Shown here: piece after piece, positions 45,375-54,712 of the stretch | How positions within the stretch are numbered: position 1 is the first letter of the stretch | Layout: each line of letters opens with the position of its first letter | Position numbers and translations under genes: made by a program | NCBI GenBank assembly: GCA_016125265.1 | Contig: WGMC01000040.1 | Location: 1 to 64,000, forward strand | Direction of reading: 5' to 3' | Source: Planctomycetaceae bacterium | GTDB taxonomy: Bacteria > Planctomycetota > UBA1135 > GCA-002686595 | Length of the DNA: 64,000 nucleotides | The notes under the pieces: model-generated | Told to the model about the DNA's origin: nothing | Databases searched by the model: none | What the model saw: only the letters and a program-made list of their open reading frames with translations

Positions 45375-46174
45375 TGGACCAGGAACTCCTGGAAGAGCAG
45401 TTGGCGGATGCGACCGTGCACGCCGATGTTGATTTGCCCGCGGAACTCAGGTTTCAAGTCCGACAGGTCCAAGTAGACGTCGTGGCCGCGGTCGTCGACG
45501 ACACGCAGGTCGCGCTCGCCGGGCGAGAATGCGATCTCGGGGGCCTCTCCGATGCGCACGCGGCCGAGCGGAGCGTCGACATAGAGCACTCCGTCGAACA
45601 AGGGATCGCGCCGCGTGCCGCGGAACGAGGAGACACCGGGTTTGATGCCACTCTTCGAATCGGCCCCGTGCGGTGTCTTGGAATCGCCGACGTGCACGGG
45701 GAAGAGGATCGGTTCGATCGCGCGGCGAAGTTCCTCGCGGAAACTCTCCTGCGCGAGCGGCCCGTGCACCTCTTCGCGCGTCTTGCTGCTCGTCACACCC
45801 AAGATGGCGTCGACGAGGAGAGGGTGGTAGACGGGGTCCGCGGTGCGCTCGGCGATGTACGTCTCCTCGTAGGCGTCGAACATCGCGTTCAATGACATCA
45901 CCAGGAAGCGTTTGTTGTTCTCGCCGGCCAGGTTGGCCTGCACACGTTCGCTGGAGAGCGCCGCCATGAAGGGGCCGTCGAACGTGCGGTGCACCGGCTT
46001 CGAGGGCACGGCCAACGTGGCGAGCACCCAGGCCAAGGCCAGAATGGACACCACGCCGCCACCCGCCAGCATGAGCTTCTTCTTGCCGCTCGGCGCGGCG
46101 GCCTCTGCCGGGGCCTCTGCGGCTCCCTTCTCGCCTTTTGCCGGCGGTTTGGTCTTGGTTTCTTTGGTGGCCAT
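45371..46174 (-). CDS. fliL: Flagellar basal-body associated protein FliL
   Basis: 267 residues. A Lys/Ala-rich cytoplasmic N-terminus, one membrane segment (LMLAGGGVVSILALAWVLATLAV) and a periplasmic domain fit FliL, which encircles stator units. The periplasmic part is roughly 100 residues longer than in E. coli, with an inserted DSKTPHGADSKSG-type loop and a final beta segment. Order fliL-fliM-fliN is canonical. Confidence 0.85.
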   Translation of the reverse strand: MATKETKTKPPAKGEKGAAEAPAEAAAPSGKKKLMLAGGGVVSILALAWVLATLAVPSKPVHRTFDGPFMAALSSERVQANLAGENNKRFLVMSLNAMFDAYEETYIAERTADPVYHPLLVDAILGVTSSKTREEVHGPLAQESFREELRRAIEPILFPVHVGDSKTPHGADSKSGIKPGVSSFRGTRRDPLFDGVLYVDAPLGRVRIGEAPEIAFSPGERDLRVVDDRGHDVYLDLSDLKPEFRGQINIGVHGRIRQLLFQEFLVQ

Positions 46175-46195
46175 GGCATCGGTCCTACGGGCGAA

Positions 46196-46873
46196 TCAAC
46201 GGGCTTTTTTCGGCTGGGGGAGCACCAGACGTGCGTCGACGGCTTCGGCGCTGGCCCCGGATTCCCCCGGACGGGCCAGCCACAGGCGTACCTCGACACG
46301 CGCGGGGTCGAAACCGGCGCGCTCGACCAAGTGGTTCTCGACCTGTTGGGCCCTCGACTTGCCGAGTTGTGCCTGCTCGCCCCCTGTGGTTTCCAGGACG
46401 AGCAACTGACCCGGTCCGGGGCGCAGGCTGGGCGCGAGCAGTTCGAGGTACCGCTGGGCGGCGGGCGTGAGCGCCGAACGGCCGGGTTCGAACACCGCGA
46501 TGGCCGGCTGGAAGAGCTCGTCCACGGGCGTCATGGTGTGGATGTCCTCGGCCTTCAGCACCTCGCGAGTCTCCGCATCCTCGGCGTCGACGGCTTCGTC
46601 CAGGGACTCGAGGGGCGGAAGGTTGAAACGCACACGCACCTCGTTGTGCACTTCGAGCTGCTCCTGGTCGTTCAGCACACCGCTCAATCCCATGCTCTTC
46701 ATGTTGACCATGAACGAGCCGATGCCGCGGGCGACCAGGCCAACCTGGCGCTCGCGGGAGAGCGAGACCAAGAGGATGAAGAAGGTCAGGATCAGGGTCA
46801 TCATGTCCCCGAACGAAACCATCCATCCCGGCACCTTCGCCTTGGGGTCGGGAACGAACTCCTTGCGGCTCAC
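46196..46873 (-). CDS. Second MotB-like stator protein, degenerate OmpA domain
   Basis: 225 residues. The N-terminus VPGWMVSFGDMMTLILTFFILLVS carries the proton/sodium-binding Asp (D23) and the single TM segment of MotB. The C-terminal region keeps the OmpA-like spacing (FEPGRSALTPAAQRYLELLAPSL) but has lost the GHTD and NRR peptidoglycan-binding motifs, reading ETTGGEQAQLGKSRAQQVENHL instead. It starts inside the stop of the preceding, intact motB (ATGA), so the two may form a heterodimeric B subunit. Confidence 0.82.
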   Translation of the reverse strand: MSRKEFVPDPKAKVPGWMVSFGDMMTLILTFFILLVSLSRERQVGLVARGIGSFMVNMKSMGLSGVLNDQEQLEVHNEVRVRFNLPPLESLDEAVDAEDAETREVLKAEDIHTMTPVDELFQPAIAVFEPGRSALTPAAQRYLELLAPSLRPGPGQLLVLETTGGEQAQLGKSRAQQVENHLVERAGFDPARVEVRLWLARPGESGASAEAVDARLVLPQPKKAR

Positions 46874-47655
46874 CGGCGACCCTCCGTGCGGTCACGCCGC
46901 CACTGGGCGTCCAGTTCCTGCGCCCGGGTCGGGTCGAGGGCCACGATGCGGACCTCCACACGTCGGTTGGCGCGGCGACCCTCGGGGGAGTTGTCGCGCG
47001 AACGCGGCTCCCAGTCCGCTTGGGACATGATCTGCACGCGGCTGGCTTCGATCCCACCGACGCGCACGAGCTGCTGCGCGGCGCGCTCCGCGCGGCCGAA
47101 TGCCAGTGCCTCCGCATCGGGGTACTTCTGCGTCGGCCGCACTTGATCGTCGGTATGACCGATCACCACGATGCGGTGGGGGTAGTGGCGCATGACGGCG
47201 GCCAATCCGTCGAGCTGCGACACCAGGTCCGGCGACAGCACGTCCGAACCGGGAGCGAAAGACGACCGGTGGTCAAACCGCACCAGGAGGCCGTCGGGGA
47301 CTCGCTCCATGGGGATCTGCTTGGACCGCGGATCGGGTTTGGCGCCGACCTCCGTCGGTTCGTCCAGGCTGTCGTTGGGGCGGTCGGGCGGTGCATCGGC
47401 GCCGCGGAACGGGTCCGTTGCCGCCAGCAGATCGTCCACGGGAGGCGGCACGTCCCGATCGCCATCCATGTGTTCGATGGCGCCGGACGAACCCTCCAAT
47501 ACCCCCTTGACCCGCAAGAGGTCGTACTCCTCCATGCTGCTGAAGGTCATCAGCAGCACGAAGAACGTCACCAACAGCGAAATCATGTCGGTGAAGGTGA
47601 CCACCCATTCGGGTGCACCCGGTGCCTCTTCCTCGGGCGGCGGTTTGCAGCCCAT
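46870..47655 (-). CDS. motB: Flagellar stator protein MotB
   Basis: 261 residues. APEWVVTFTDMISLLVTFFVLL places the ion-binding Asp at D23. A plug/linker of about 90 residues is followed by an OmpA-like peptidoglycan-binding domain with IVVIGHTDDQV and GRRANRRVEVRIV intact. It pairs with the MotA four bases upstream and is translationally coupled to the second MotB-like gene. Confidence 0.93.
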   Translation of the reverse strand: MGCKPPPEEEAPGAPEWVVTFTDMISLLVTFFVLLMTFSSMEEYDLLRVKGVLEGSSGAIEHMDGDRDVPPPVDDLLAATDPFRGADAPPDRPNDSLDEPTEVGAKPDPRSKQIPMERVPDGLLVRFDHRSSFAPGSDVLSPDLVSQLDGLAAVMRHYPHRIVVIGHTDDQVRPTQKYPDAEALAFGRAERAAQQLVRVGGIEASRVQIMSQADWEPRSRDNSPEGRRANRRVEVRIVALDPTRAQELDAQWRRDRTEGRR

Positions 47656-47659
47656 GAGT

Positions 47660-48427
47660 TCAGGCTCCGATCTTCTCGCGGGCCTTCGGCGCCACGAACG
47701 TCTTCAGCTTTTCCTTGATCAACTGCGGGCCGTCGCCGGATTGGATCGCGACGATGCCTTCGATCATCAAACTGCGCAGCAAAGCCTCCTCCTTGGCGCG
47801 CACATCCAGCTTCGCGGCCATGGGCATGCAGAACAGGTTTGCGAGCAAGGCGCCGTACAGCGTCGTCAAGAGCGCAACCGCCATACCGCCCCCGATCTGG
47901 CTAGGATCCGAGAGGTTTGCGAGCATCTGCACGAGTCCCACGAGCGTCCCGATCATGCCGAACGCCGGGCCGTAGGCGGCGACCTGGTCCAGCATCTTCT
48001 TGCCCGCGGAGTGGCGCTGGAGCTGCCAGTTTGCCTCGAGCTCCATGATGTCGCGCACGGTCTCCGAAGGGAAGCCGTCGATGACCAACTGGATGCCCTT
48101 GGCGAAGAACTTGTCGTCCACTTCGCGCAGTTTGCTCTCGAGGGCCAAGAGGCCCTCCTTGCGCGCCAGCGTGGCGTACTCGATCACCCGTTGGATCTCG
48201 TCGGTGGCGTTGCCCAGCTTGAAGAACAGCGTGCGCATCGAAACCGCGAGCAACAGCTTGATGTCGCCGGCCGGGTAGTTGATCAGCATCACCGCCACCG
48301 TGCCGCCGCCGACGATCATGATCGAAGGCACGTCGATGAAGAGTCCGATGCCGCCGTTGCCCGACGCCATCGAGCCGCCGAGCAGCAATACGCCAAGAAG
48401 CAGTCCGATGACCGTTGTGATGTCCAT
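47660..48427 (-). CDS. motA: Flagellar stator protein MotA
   Basis: 255 residues, four membrane segments. It shows the MotA/PomA hallmarks GLFIDVPSIMIVGGGTVAVMLI, the charged cytoplasmic loop (YATLARKEGLLALE), and the conserved TM3/TM4 blocks AAYGPAFGMIGTLVGLVQML and GGMAVALLTTLYGALLANLF. Whether it conducts protons or sodium is not decided here. It is followed by two motB genes. Confidence 0.95.
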   Translation of the reverse strand: MDITTVIGLLLGVLLLGGSMASGNGGIGLFIDVPSIMIVGGGTVAVMLINYPAGDIKLLLAVSMRTLFFKLGNATDEIQRVIEYATLARKEGLLALESKLREVDDKFFAKGIQLVIDGFPSETVRDIMELEANWQLQRHSAGKKMLDQVAAYGPAFGMIGTLVGLVQMLANLSDPSQIGGGMAVALLTTLYGALLANLFCMPMAAKLDVRAKEEALLRSLMIEGIVAIQSGDGPQLIKEKLKTFVAPKAREKIGA

Positions 48428-48518
48428 GGGGATCGCCGGCGGGCACCCGGGGAGGGTTCCGCACCGTCGTCACGGCTATCGACCGGGGTTCCCGCGTCCC
48501 TTGAACCGCGCCCCTGGT

Positions 48519-49229
48519 TCAGTCCGCCAAACCCGCGTACGCGTCCGAATAGGCGGCCCAAGACTCCTTGGGCAGGGCCATCAGGATCTGCGCGGCCTTC
48601 GCCGGCTCTAGGCTGCCGAGGATGCGCGCCGCGTCCTCGGGGCTGTGCTGCAGGAGCCGCTGGCCGGCGTCTTTGGGCTCCAAACCGGCGAGCAAACGAC
48701 CCAGCTTGCCCCACCGGGCAGCTTCGGCTTCGTCCTTTGCGCTTTCGTCCCGTTGGACCTCTTGGGCGCGCAGTTCGAGGGCCGCTTCCCGCGCTTCGAA
48801 CTCGTCGCGAAGCCGCGACAGGTCGAGCGACATGTGCTCCAAACGGGCCAACTGGTCGGCCAAATCCCGCTCCTTCGCGGCCAACGCCTCGGCGCGGCGG
48901 TCCGATTCGGCACGCTTGGCCTTCAACTCGTCGGACAGGCGCTGCAGACCCTCCCGTTCGAACGGCGGAGGCAGGCTGAAGGCTCCCAACGCACCGACGC
49001 TGGCGCGCACCACCTCTTGCGCGGATCCGAACTCCTTCGGCGCCGGGCCGGTGGGCGTTTGCGGCTCGTCGCTGGGCGGTTCGATGCCGAGCAGGGGAAT
49101 CAGGATCGGCCCGACGACGGCGACCTTGTGCAGGGGCACACCGGACAGGCGCGCGAATGCGAGGAAGCTCACGGTGAAAAACGCGAGCCCGCCCACGGCG
49201 GTCAGTCCGATCGAAAGGGCCTTGTTCAT
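48519..49229 (-). CDS. MotE-like flagellar protein (MgtE-N-type domain)
   Basis: 236 residues. An N-terminal membrane segment (AVGGLAFFTVSFLAF) is followed by a linker, a long coiled coil (about 95-155, LSDELKAKRAESDRRAEAL) and a C-terminal MgtE intracellular-N-like helical domain (LGRLLAGLEPKDAGQRLLQHSPEDAARILGSLEPAKAAQILMALP). This layout matches MotE, a stator/export accessory protein found beside fliJ or motA in several phyla. It overlaps fliJ by ATGA. Confidence 0.75.
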   Translation of the reverse strand: MNKALSIGLTAVGGLAFFTVSFLAFARLSGVPLHKVAVVGPILIPLLGIEPPSDEPQTPTGPAPKEFGSAQEVVRASVGALGAFSLPPPFEREGLQRLSDELKAKRAESDRRAEALAAKERDLADQLARLEHMSLDLSRLRDEFEAREAALELRAQEVQRDESAKDEAEAARWGKLGRLLAGLEPKDAGQRLLQHSPEDAARILGSLEPAKAAQILMALPKESWAAYSDAYAGLAD

Positions 49230-49777
49230 CGCTCGAAGGGGGTGCGGTCGGAGCCGCCGCGGCGCTCCTGTTGGCCCCGTTGTTTCGGCAGGAAACCCGC
49301 GGAAGGGGAGCCCGGGGCCTCAGGCAGTCCCGCGTCTCGGACCTGCGGTCGGAACGTCCAGCGGGCCTCCTCGCGCAGTTGCTCCTCGGCCGCCAGGCGC
49401 GCGCGCTGGCGCTCGAGCCAACGGTCGAGCGCCCGACGCGCGGACTCCGCCCGGGACCAGATCGACCGGAGCTGGTCGCGGCGGCCACCTGCGACCCGCG
49501 CCTGGTCGCGGGCGCGGCGCAGGCGACGGTCGAGACCGCCGAGGGTGCGGGTCAGTCCAAGGAGCAGCGGCACGTCCACGTGGGGCTGGTTCTGCGCGAC
49601 GCCCAGGTCGCGGCGCGCGCCGTCCACTACGACGCGCGCGCGGGCGGCGCCCTCCTCGGCCCGCTGGGCGGCAGCGTCCGCCTCGATCCACTGGGCCCGC
49701 GCGATGCGTTCCTCGATCTGGCGCACACGCGCGACGCGGGCGAGGCGCCGGGCGCGGTCCCGCTCTGCCGCGCTCAC
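49226..49777 (-). CDS. fliJ: FliJ-like flagellar export protein
   Basis: 183 residues, Arg/Ala-rich and almost wholly coiled-coil (LARVARVRQIEERIARAQWIEADAAAQ). FliJ is the central stalk of the export ATPase. The family has little sequence identity, so the assignment rests on the coiled-coil nature and on the position immediately after fliI, with which it overlaps by ATGA. The last 35 residues are disordered. Confidence 0.75.
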   Translation of the reverse strand: MSAAERDRARRLARVARVRQIEERIARAQWIEADAAAQRAEEGAARARVVVDGARRDLGVAQNQPHVDVPLLLGLTRTLGGLDRRLRRARDQARVAGGRRDQLRSIWSRAESARRALDRWLERQRARLAAEEQLREEARWTFRPQVRDAGLPEAPGSPSAGFLPKQRGQQERRGGSDRTPFER

Positions 49778-51099
49778 GGTTTGCGGGCCTCCATGGCCGC
49801 GGCCGCAAACAGGTCAAGCGTCTGGGGCAGGCTGGAGCGCTCGTCCGCCGCCTGGCGCAGCAGGGCGTTGTAGAGGGGCACACGCACCAGGGCCTCGTCC
49901 AGGCTGGGGTTCGAGCCCGCCTTGTAGGCGCCGATCTCGACAAGATCGCGGCCCTCCTTCCACACCGCGAGGTCCTCGCGCACGGCCTGTGCCAACATGC
50001 GGTGCTCCGCCGAGGTGACGGCGGGCATCAGGCGCGAAAGGCTCGCGAGGGGATCGATGGCCGGGAAATGCCCGCGTTGCGCGAGGTCGCGGCTCAGCAT
50101 GAGGTGTCCGTCGAGGAGCCCCCGCAGCGTGTCCGCAACCGGTTCGTTGGGATCGTCGCCGTCCAAGAGCACGGTGATGAGCCCCGTGATGCTGCCCCTG
50201 CCGGTGCGCCCCATGCGCTCGACCAACTTGGGCACGTTGGCGAAGAAGCTGGGCGGATAGCCGCGCACGGTGGGTGGTTCGCCGGCGGCCAGGCCGATTT
50301 CGCGGGAGGCGGCGGCAAAACGCGTGATGGAGTCCATCACGAGCAACACGTCGAGGCCCTTGTCGCGAAAGTGCTCCGCGGCCGTGACCGCGACAAACGG
50401 CGCGAGGAAACGCTCGATCGGAGGGCGGTCGCTGGTGGCGACGAAGGTGGCGGCGCGCGAGCGACCCTCCTTGCCGAGGACGTCCTCGAGGAAACCCTGG
50501 ACCTCGCGGCCGCGTTCGCCGACGAGGGCGACGACGATGACGTCGGCCTCGGAGCCCCGCGCGACCTGCCCGAGCAGCGTCGACTTGCCCACGCCGGAAC
50601 CCGCGAAGATCCCGACGCGCTGGCCCTTGCCAAGGGTGCAGAGCCCGTCGATGGAGCGCACCCCGGTGACAAAAGGCTCATCGACGAGGGGCCGATCCAT
50701 GGGCCCCGGCGCGGGCGCGCGCACGGAGCGCCGATGGGCGGTGGCGGGCGGCGGTCCACCGTCGAGCGGTCGACCGAAACCGTCGAGCACACGCCCGAGC
50801 AGTTCGTCGCCGACACTGGCGTGGAATGGGCGGCCAAGCGCCAAAACACGTTGGCCGGGCGCGATGCCCTCGAGTTCGCCATGGGGCATCAGCAACGCCC
50901 GCGAGCCGCGGAAACCGACCACTTCGGCGTCGACGGGGCCGAGGCGCGGGCGTTCGATGCGGCAGAGTTCGCCGTGGGCCACGGGCAAGCCGTCGGCCTC
51001 GAGCAGCACGCCGGAGAGGCTGACGACCTGGCCGCGGTAGTGGGGGCGCGCGGCGTCGGCGATCGCCTCGGCGAACGCGGGGGAAATCTGCTCGGGCAT
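49774..51099 (-). CDS. fliI: Flagellum-specific export ATPase FliI
   Basis: 441 residues, normal length. It has Walker A GSGVGKST (167-174), Walker B/DSIT region LLVMDSITRFAAASREIGLAAGEPP, and GYPPSFFANVPKLVERMGRTGRGSITGL, all standard for FliI. It powers substrate entry into the type III export gate together with FliH and FliJ, both encoded beside it. Confidence 0.97.
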   Translation of the reverse strand: MPEQISPAFAEAIADAARPHYRGQVVSLSGVLLEADGLPVAHGELCRIERPRLGPVDAEVVGFRGSRALLMPHGELEGIAPGQRVLALGRPFHASVGDELLGRVLDGFGRPLDGGPPPATAHRRSVRAPAPGPMDRPLVDEPFVTGVRSIDGLCTLGKGQRVGIFAGSGVGKSTLLGQVARGSEADVIVVALVGERGREVQGFLEDVLGKEGRSRAATFVATSDRPPIERFLAPFVAVTAAEHFRDKGLDVLLVMDSITRFAAASREIGLAAGEPPTVRGYPPSFFANVPKLVERMGRTGRGSITGLITVLLDGDDPNEPVADTLRGLLDGHLMLSRDLAQRGHFPAIDPLASLSRLMPAVTSAEHRMLAQAVREDLAVWKEGRDLVEIGAYKAGSNPSLDEALVRVPLYNALLRQAADERSSLPQTLDLFAAAAMEARKP

Positions 51100-51104
51100 G
51101 GTAG

Positions 51105-51656
51105 TCAGGCTCCGACCCGTTCGAGGTTGGCGCGCAGTTGGCGGAGGATCTCTTCGATCTCGCGCACCACCAGACCGTGGGCCGATTCGACCTGCACACA
51201 GCCGGGTGCGACTTCGCTGTCAGCCTCGACGGACGTGCCGGAGCGGAACGGTACCGCAGCCAGTTTTTGCGCATCGTCGGGATGCACTCGAACCGTGCAC
51301 GGCGAGCGGCCGGTCGCGGCCGTGGCGAGTGTGTCGCGCACCATGCGCTCGATGTTGTAGCGGCCCGCCTCCAGCTCCTGGCGCAGGACCTGGGAGGAGA
51401 CGGCGGCGACGAGCACCGCGGTGCGCGCCGCCAAACCGTCCACGGCCCGCTCGCCAGCACCTTCGACGCCCTCGACCACCTTGGCGATCGTTTCGGCGTA
51501 CTGCGCGAGTGCCTCGGCGTGCCCACGCTTGTGCCCGCGCTGCTCCGCGGCGGCGAGCTCCGCGGCCCACAACCGACGGACGTAGGCCTCCGCGGGTTCG
51601 GAGACCACACGTGCCGCACGGGGCGGGTTGGGAAGACGGATACGCTCAGGCGACAA
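51105..51656 (-). CDS. fliH: Flagellar export regulator FliH
   Basis: 183 residues beginning with a TTG that lies inside the end of fliG (11-base overlap). A charged helical N-terminus (AYVRRLWAAELAAAEQRGHKRGHAEAL) is followed by a FliH/HrpE-type C-terminal domain (CTVRVHPDDAQKLAAV; GCVQVESAHGLVVREIEEILRQLRANL). FliH is the peripheral stator of FliI and docks it to FliN. Confidence 0.88.
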   Translation of the reverse strand: MSPERIRLPNPPRAARVVSEPAEAYVRRLWAAELAAAEQRGHKRGHAEALAQYAETIAKVVEGVEGAGERAVDGLAARTAVLVAAVSSQVLRQELEAGRYNIERMVRDTLATAATGRSPCTVRVHPDDAQKLAAVPFRSGTSVEADSEVAPGCVQVESAHGLVVREIEEILRQLRANLERVGA

Positions 51657-52668
51657 GGTCGTCTCCCGCCTTGGCCGGCTGGAACTCGCCCGATTCGATC
51701 ATGCCGCGCACACTCTTGAGGATCTGATCGCGAGCCCCGAGCACCTCGGACATCGGCACCGCACCAGCAAGTTCACGCTCCTCGCCGACCATCTCACGCA
51801 CCCTCGACGAGAGGTTCTGCAGGATGTTCTGCTCCACTTCGGAGGGGCAGGCCTTGAGGGCCAGGCTGAGCGTGCGGGTATCCACCGCGCCCAGGATCTT
51901 CTGCATGGCCCGCCGGTCGACATCGGCGAGGTGGTCCCAGGTGAACATCTGCTCCTGGATGCCTTTGGCTACCTCGGCGTCGGTGGCGCGCAGGCTTTCG
52001 AGCACACCCTTCTCGAGCTCTGCGGGACTGAAGCTGAGCATCTCGGCGACCGTCCGCAGGCGACGGGCGTGGTCCGCGGTGCTCGGTCCAGGGGTCGATT
52101 CGGCGATGTGCTGTTCGAGCTGTTCCGCGAGCGCCAAGAGCACGTCGTAGGACGGCGGCACCAAGGTCGCCATGCGGTGCACCACATCCTGGGCGCGTTC
52201 GGCCTCGAAACAGGCCAGCACGGCGGCCGATTGGGCCGGATCGAGGTGCGCCAATACCAGAGCGGCGACCGCTGGCGATTCCTCCAGCAACGCCGCAGCT
52301 ACGCGGTCGGGCGAACGGGCCTCGATGGTCGCGAACGGGCGTTCCAGACGGCGGCGACGGCGCACGTGTTCGAGGAAGCTCGATGCGCGATCCTTGCCGA
52401 GTGACGACTCGAGCAGTTGTTCCAAATCGCGCAGGTTGCCCGGCCGCAGGTTGTTGGGTCGGTGCAGCGCGACCGCGACGTCAGTGTGCAGGCCCTTGCG
52501 CAGCTCGTCCGGACTGAACTTGGGGTCAAGTTCCAAAAGCGCTTGCACGACTTCGGAAACCAAGTCCTCTCCCAGCCGCTTCAGGATGTCCGCGGCGGCG
52601 GCCCGGTCGAGGGTCATCAAGAACGCGGCCACCTTCTGGGGGCCGCGCAGGTCTTTGCGTCGTGCCAT
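51646..52668 (-). CDS. fliG: Flagellar motor switch protein FliG
   Basis: 340 residues with the three FliG domains: LRGPQKVAAFLMTLDRAAAADILKRLGED (FliF-binding), the middle ARM-like domain where EHPQ is replaced by ESPAVAALVLAHLDP, and the C-terminal torque domain with FTWDHLADVDRRAMQKILGAVDTRTLSLALKA. Charged torque-helix residues are present (SSRVREMVGEE). It lies five bases after fliF. Confidence 0.95.
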   Translation of the reverse strand: MARRKDLRGPQKVAAFLMTLDRAAAADILKRLGEDLVSEVVQALLELDPKFSPDELRKGLHTDVAVALHRPNNLRPGNLRDLEQLLESSLGKDRASSFLEHVRRRRRLERPFATIEARSPDRVAAALLEESPAVAALVLAHLDPAQSAAVLACFEAERAQDVVHRMATLVPPSYDVLLALAEQLEQHIAESTPGPSTADHARRLRTVAEMLSFSPAELEKGVLESLRATDAEVAKGIQEQMFTWDHLADVDRRAMQKILGAVDTRTLSLALKACPSEVEQNILQNLSSRVREMVGEERELAGAVPMSEVLGARDQILKSVRGMIESGEFQPAKAGDDLVA

Positions 52669-52673
52669 GGGCG

Positions 52674-54293
52674 TCAGCTACGGGCGGCCGTGTGTTCCTC
52701 GCGGGCCCAGTTCGAGAGGATCGAAATCACGCGATCCGGGTCGTGGCGCAGGAGCTCCTGGACCTGCGCCAGCGCGAGCACCTCGGGATCGATCGGATTG
52801 CCGTCCGCGTCGCGCGTCGGATCCGCCGCCGCGCCCGCCGCGGCGGGTCCGGACGCCGCCGCGCGCGCGCCGCGCAGGGACAGCGCGAGCAGTGCGATGA
52901 ACGCCAACGCCGAGGCGATCTCGACGCCGCGCGTGATCAGCAGTTCGAGCCACGGATTGAGGCCCGGCTCCTCGACGGGAGCGGTCTCCACGACTTCGCC
53001 CTCCACCGCCTCGCCGCCCTCTGCGGCCGGCTCGATCAGCGGCTCCTTCGCCTTCTGCATGTCGACGAGTGCCGACACCAACTGGTCGCTGCGACGCGCA
53101 TCGAAACCCACCGCCGCCTTGACCAGGCTCTCGAGCTCCGCCCGCTGATCCGTGAGGCTGCTGTCGAGCGTCAAACTGACCGAGATGCGCTCCAGCAAGG
53201 GCGCGGTGCGCACGGTCTGCGTCGTGATCCTCGGCGTGACGTACTCCTTGCGCGTGTCCCGCGTGGTCGAGCTCCCGCTGCCGCCGGCCGCCCCATTGAC
53301 ACCGGTGACCACACCGACGTTGTCGACGCCAAAACCGTCGCCGGGAACCTGCAGAGCCGAAGCCGTGCCCGCCGCGCCACCGACCGTGGAACTCGGCTGG
53401 TTCGTCCCCTCGGTCTCGCTGGACGTCTCGCTGACGACCGTGCGCTTCTCGGGGTCGGTCGTCTCGGCAATGACGGTACTGCGATCGAAGTCCCAGTCCG
53501 AACTTACGGTGACTCGCGCGCGACCGGAGCCGAGGATGTCCGCGAGCAGTTGGTTCACCTCGAGCGCGAGGCGCGAGTCATGGCGCTGTTTGTGGTCGAG
53601 CCATTCGGAGGTGTTCCCGCCGGCCAACTCGGATCCGTCGAACACACTCTTCCCGTCCTGGTCCGCGATCACGAGTTGGTCGGCGGAAATGCCCAGGCCG
53701 AATCGCACCAGGCTGGCGACGGTCTGCGCCTGGTCGCGGCCCAGCGTGCGGCCGCTGACCAATGTGAGGGTGACCGAGGCCGACGGCGCGGCCGTGCGCG
53801 CGCTCATGCGCGCATCCGGTACCGACGTGCGGACACGCGCTGCGCGCACGAAGTCGAGCTGCTCGAGGAGGCGCTCCATTTCCTGCCATTCGCGCTTGCG
53901 GACCATTTGCTGGCGTTCGCCCGCGCTGAGGAACACGCTGGCCATGCCGCCGTCGCTGCCGAGGATGCCACCCGGAAGTTTGTCGAGAGCGCCGGCGCTG
54001 GCGATCGCGGCGAGGGCCCGGTGGCGATCGTTGCGGTCGACGTACACGACGAAGGGACCCGGGGGCTGGCTGACGTCCCAGCGCACGGTCGTGCCGGCCA
54101 AGGCCGATTGCACTCGCGCGCTCTCGGACGCGTCGAGACCCGAAACAAGCATCTCGAAGTGCGGCTTGTTCGAGTACGTCACGACCGCACCTGCGAGCGC
54201 GGCAAGCACGAGCGCGCCCATGACCGCGGCAATCCGCGATTGCATGGACGTGGCCCGCAGGGCCTCCAGGAACTGGCGCAGGACGGTGTTCAT
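52674..54293 (-). CDS. fliF: Flagellar MS-ring protein FliF
   Basis: 539 residues. TM1 lies near the N-terminus (IAAVMGALVLAALAGAVV) and TM2 near residue 450 (VEIASALAFIALLALSL). They enclose the YscJ-like ring-building motifs: LPGGILGSDGGMASVFLSAGERQQM and RVRTSVPDARMSARTAAPSASVTL. The short cytoplasmic tail binds FliG. It is the first large component after flgB, flgC and fliE in the operon. Confidence 0.96.
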   Translation of the reverse strand: MNTVLRQFLEALRATSMQSRIAAVMGALVLAALAGAVVTYSNKPHFEMLVSGLDASESARVQSALAGTTVRWDVSQPPGPFVVYVDRNDRHRALAAIASAGALDKLPGGILGSDGGMASVFLSAGERQQMVRKREWQEMERLLEQLDFVRAARVRTSVPDARMSARTAAPSASVTLTLVSGRTLGRDQAQTVASLVRFGLGISADQLVIADQDGKSVFDGSELAGGNTSEWLDHKQRHDSRLALEVNQLLADILGSGRARVTVSSDWDFDRSTVIAETTDPEKRTVVSETSSETEGTNQPSSTVGGAAGTASALQVPGDGFGVDNVGVVTGVNGAAGGSGSSTTRDTRKEYVTPRITTQTVRTAPLLERISVSLTLDSSLTDQRAELESLVKAAVGFDARRSDQLVSALVDMQKAKEPLIEPAAEGGEAVEGEVVETAPVEEPGLNPWLELLITRGVEIASALAFIALLALSLRGARAAASGPAAAGAAADPTRDADGNPIDPEVLALAQVQELLRHDPDRVISILSNWAREEHTAARS

Positions 54294-54306
54294 TTGCTGT
54301 CGTACC

Positions 54307-54690
54307 TCAGACGCTCATCCGCATGACTTCGCGGTAGGCGTCCACCAAGCGGTTGCGGATCTCCAGCGAAAACTTCAAGGTCAGGTCGGCCCGTTTGATC
54401 TGGGCTGCCACTTCGTGGAACTCGGTTACCTTGCCGGTGATCAAGTCCTCGGCGAGGCGCTCGCCGCGGCGCACCTCCGCATCGACGCTGCGCAGGTCGG
54501 GCACCATGGGTTCCGGACGCGCGGCGACCGCGTCGACCCGGAAATCGGAACGCGGCGCCGAGCCTACGAGGCGCTGACCGACGGACAGAATCTCCCGCTG
54601 GCCGGCGCCGATCTCGGCGGCCTTCTTCTGCAGCGCGGCCAGCACGGCCTCGCGTTGCAGCCCTCCTAGGGATCCGGTTCCTTCGATCAT
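54307..54690 (-). CDS. fliE: Flagellar hook-basal body complex protein FliE
   Basis: 127 residues. The C-terminal block FHEVAAQIKRADLTLKFSLEIRNRLVDAYREVMRM is diagnostic. FliE joins the MS ring and export gate to the rod. It lies between flgC and fliF as in most flagellated bacteria. Confidence 0.93.
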   Translation of the reverse strand: MIEGTGSLGGLQREAVLAALQKKAAEIGAGQREILSVGQRLVGSAPRSDFRVDAVAARPEPMVPDLRSVDAEVRRGERLAEDLITGKVTEFHEVAAQIKRADLTLKFSLEIRNRLVDAYREVMRMSV

Positions 54691-54712
54691 GACTCAGGTG
54701 CTCCTTCGCTGG

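Noticed and set aside
46482-46494. GGTTCGAA-type sequence resembling a tRNA T-loop
   Set aside because: It lies inside the second motB-like gene and has no acceptor or anticodon stem around it; similar GGTTCGA strings occur in other coding regions because of codon use.
49900-49920. GGTTCGAGCC string suggesting a second tRNA-like element
   Set aside because: It is within fliI coding sequence and cannot fold into a cloverleaf.
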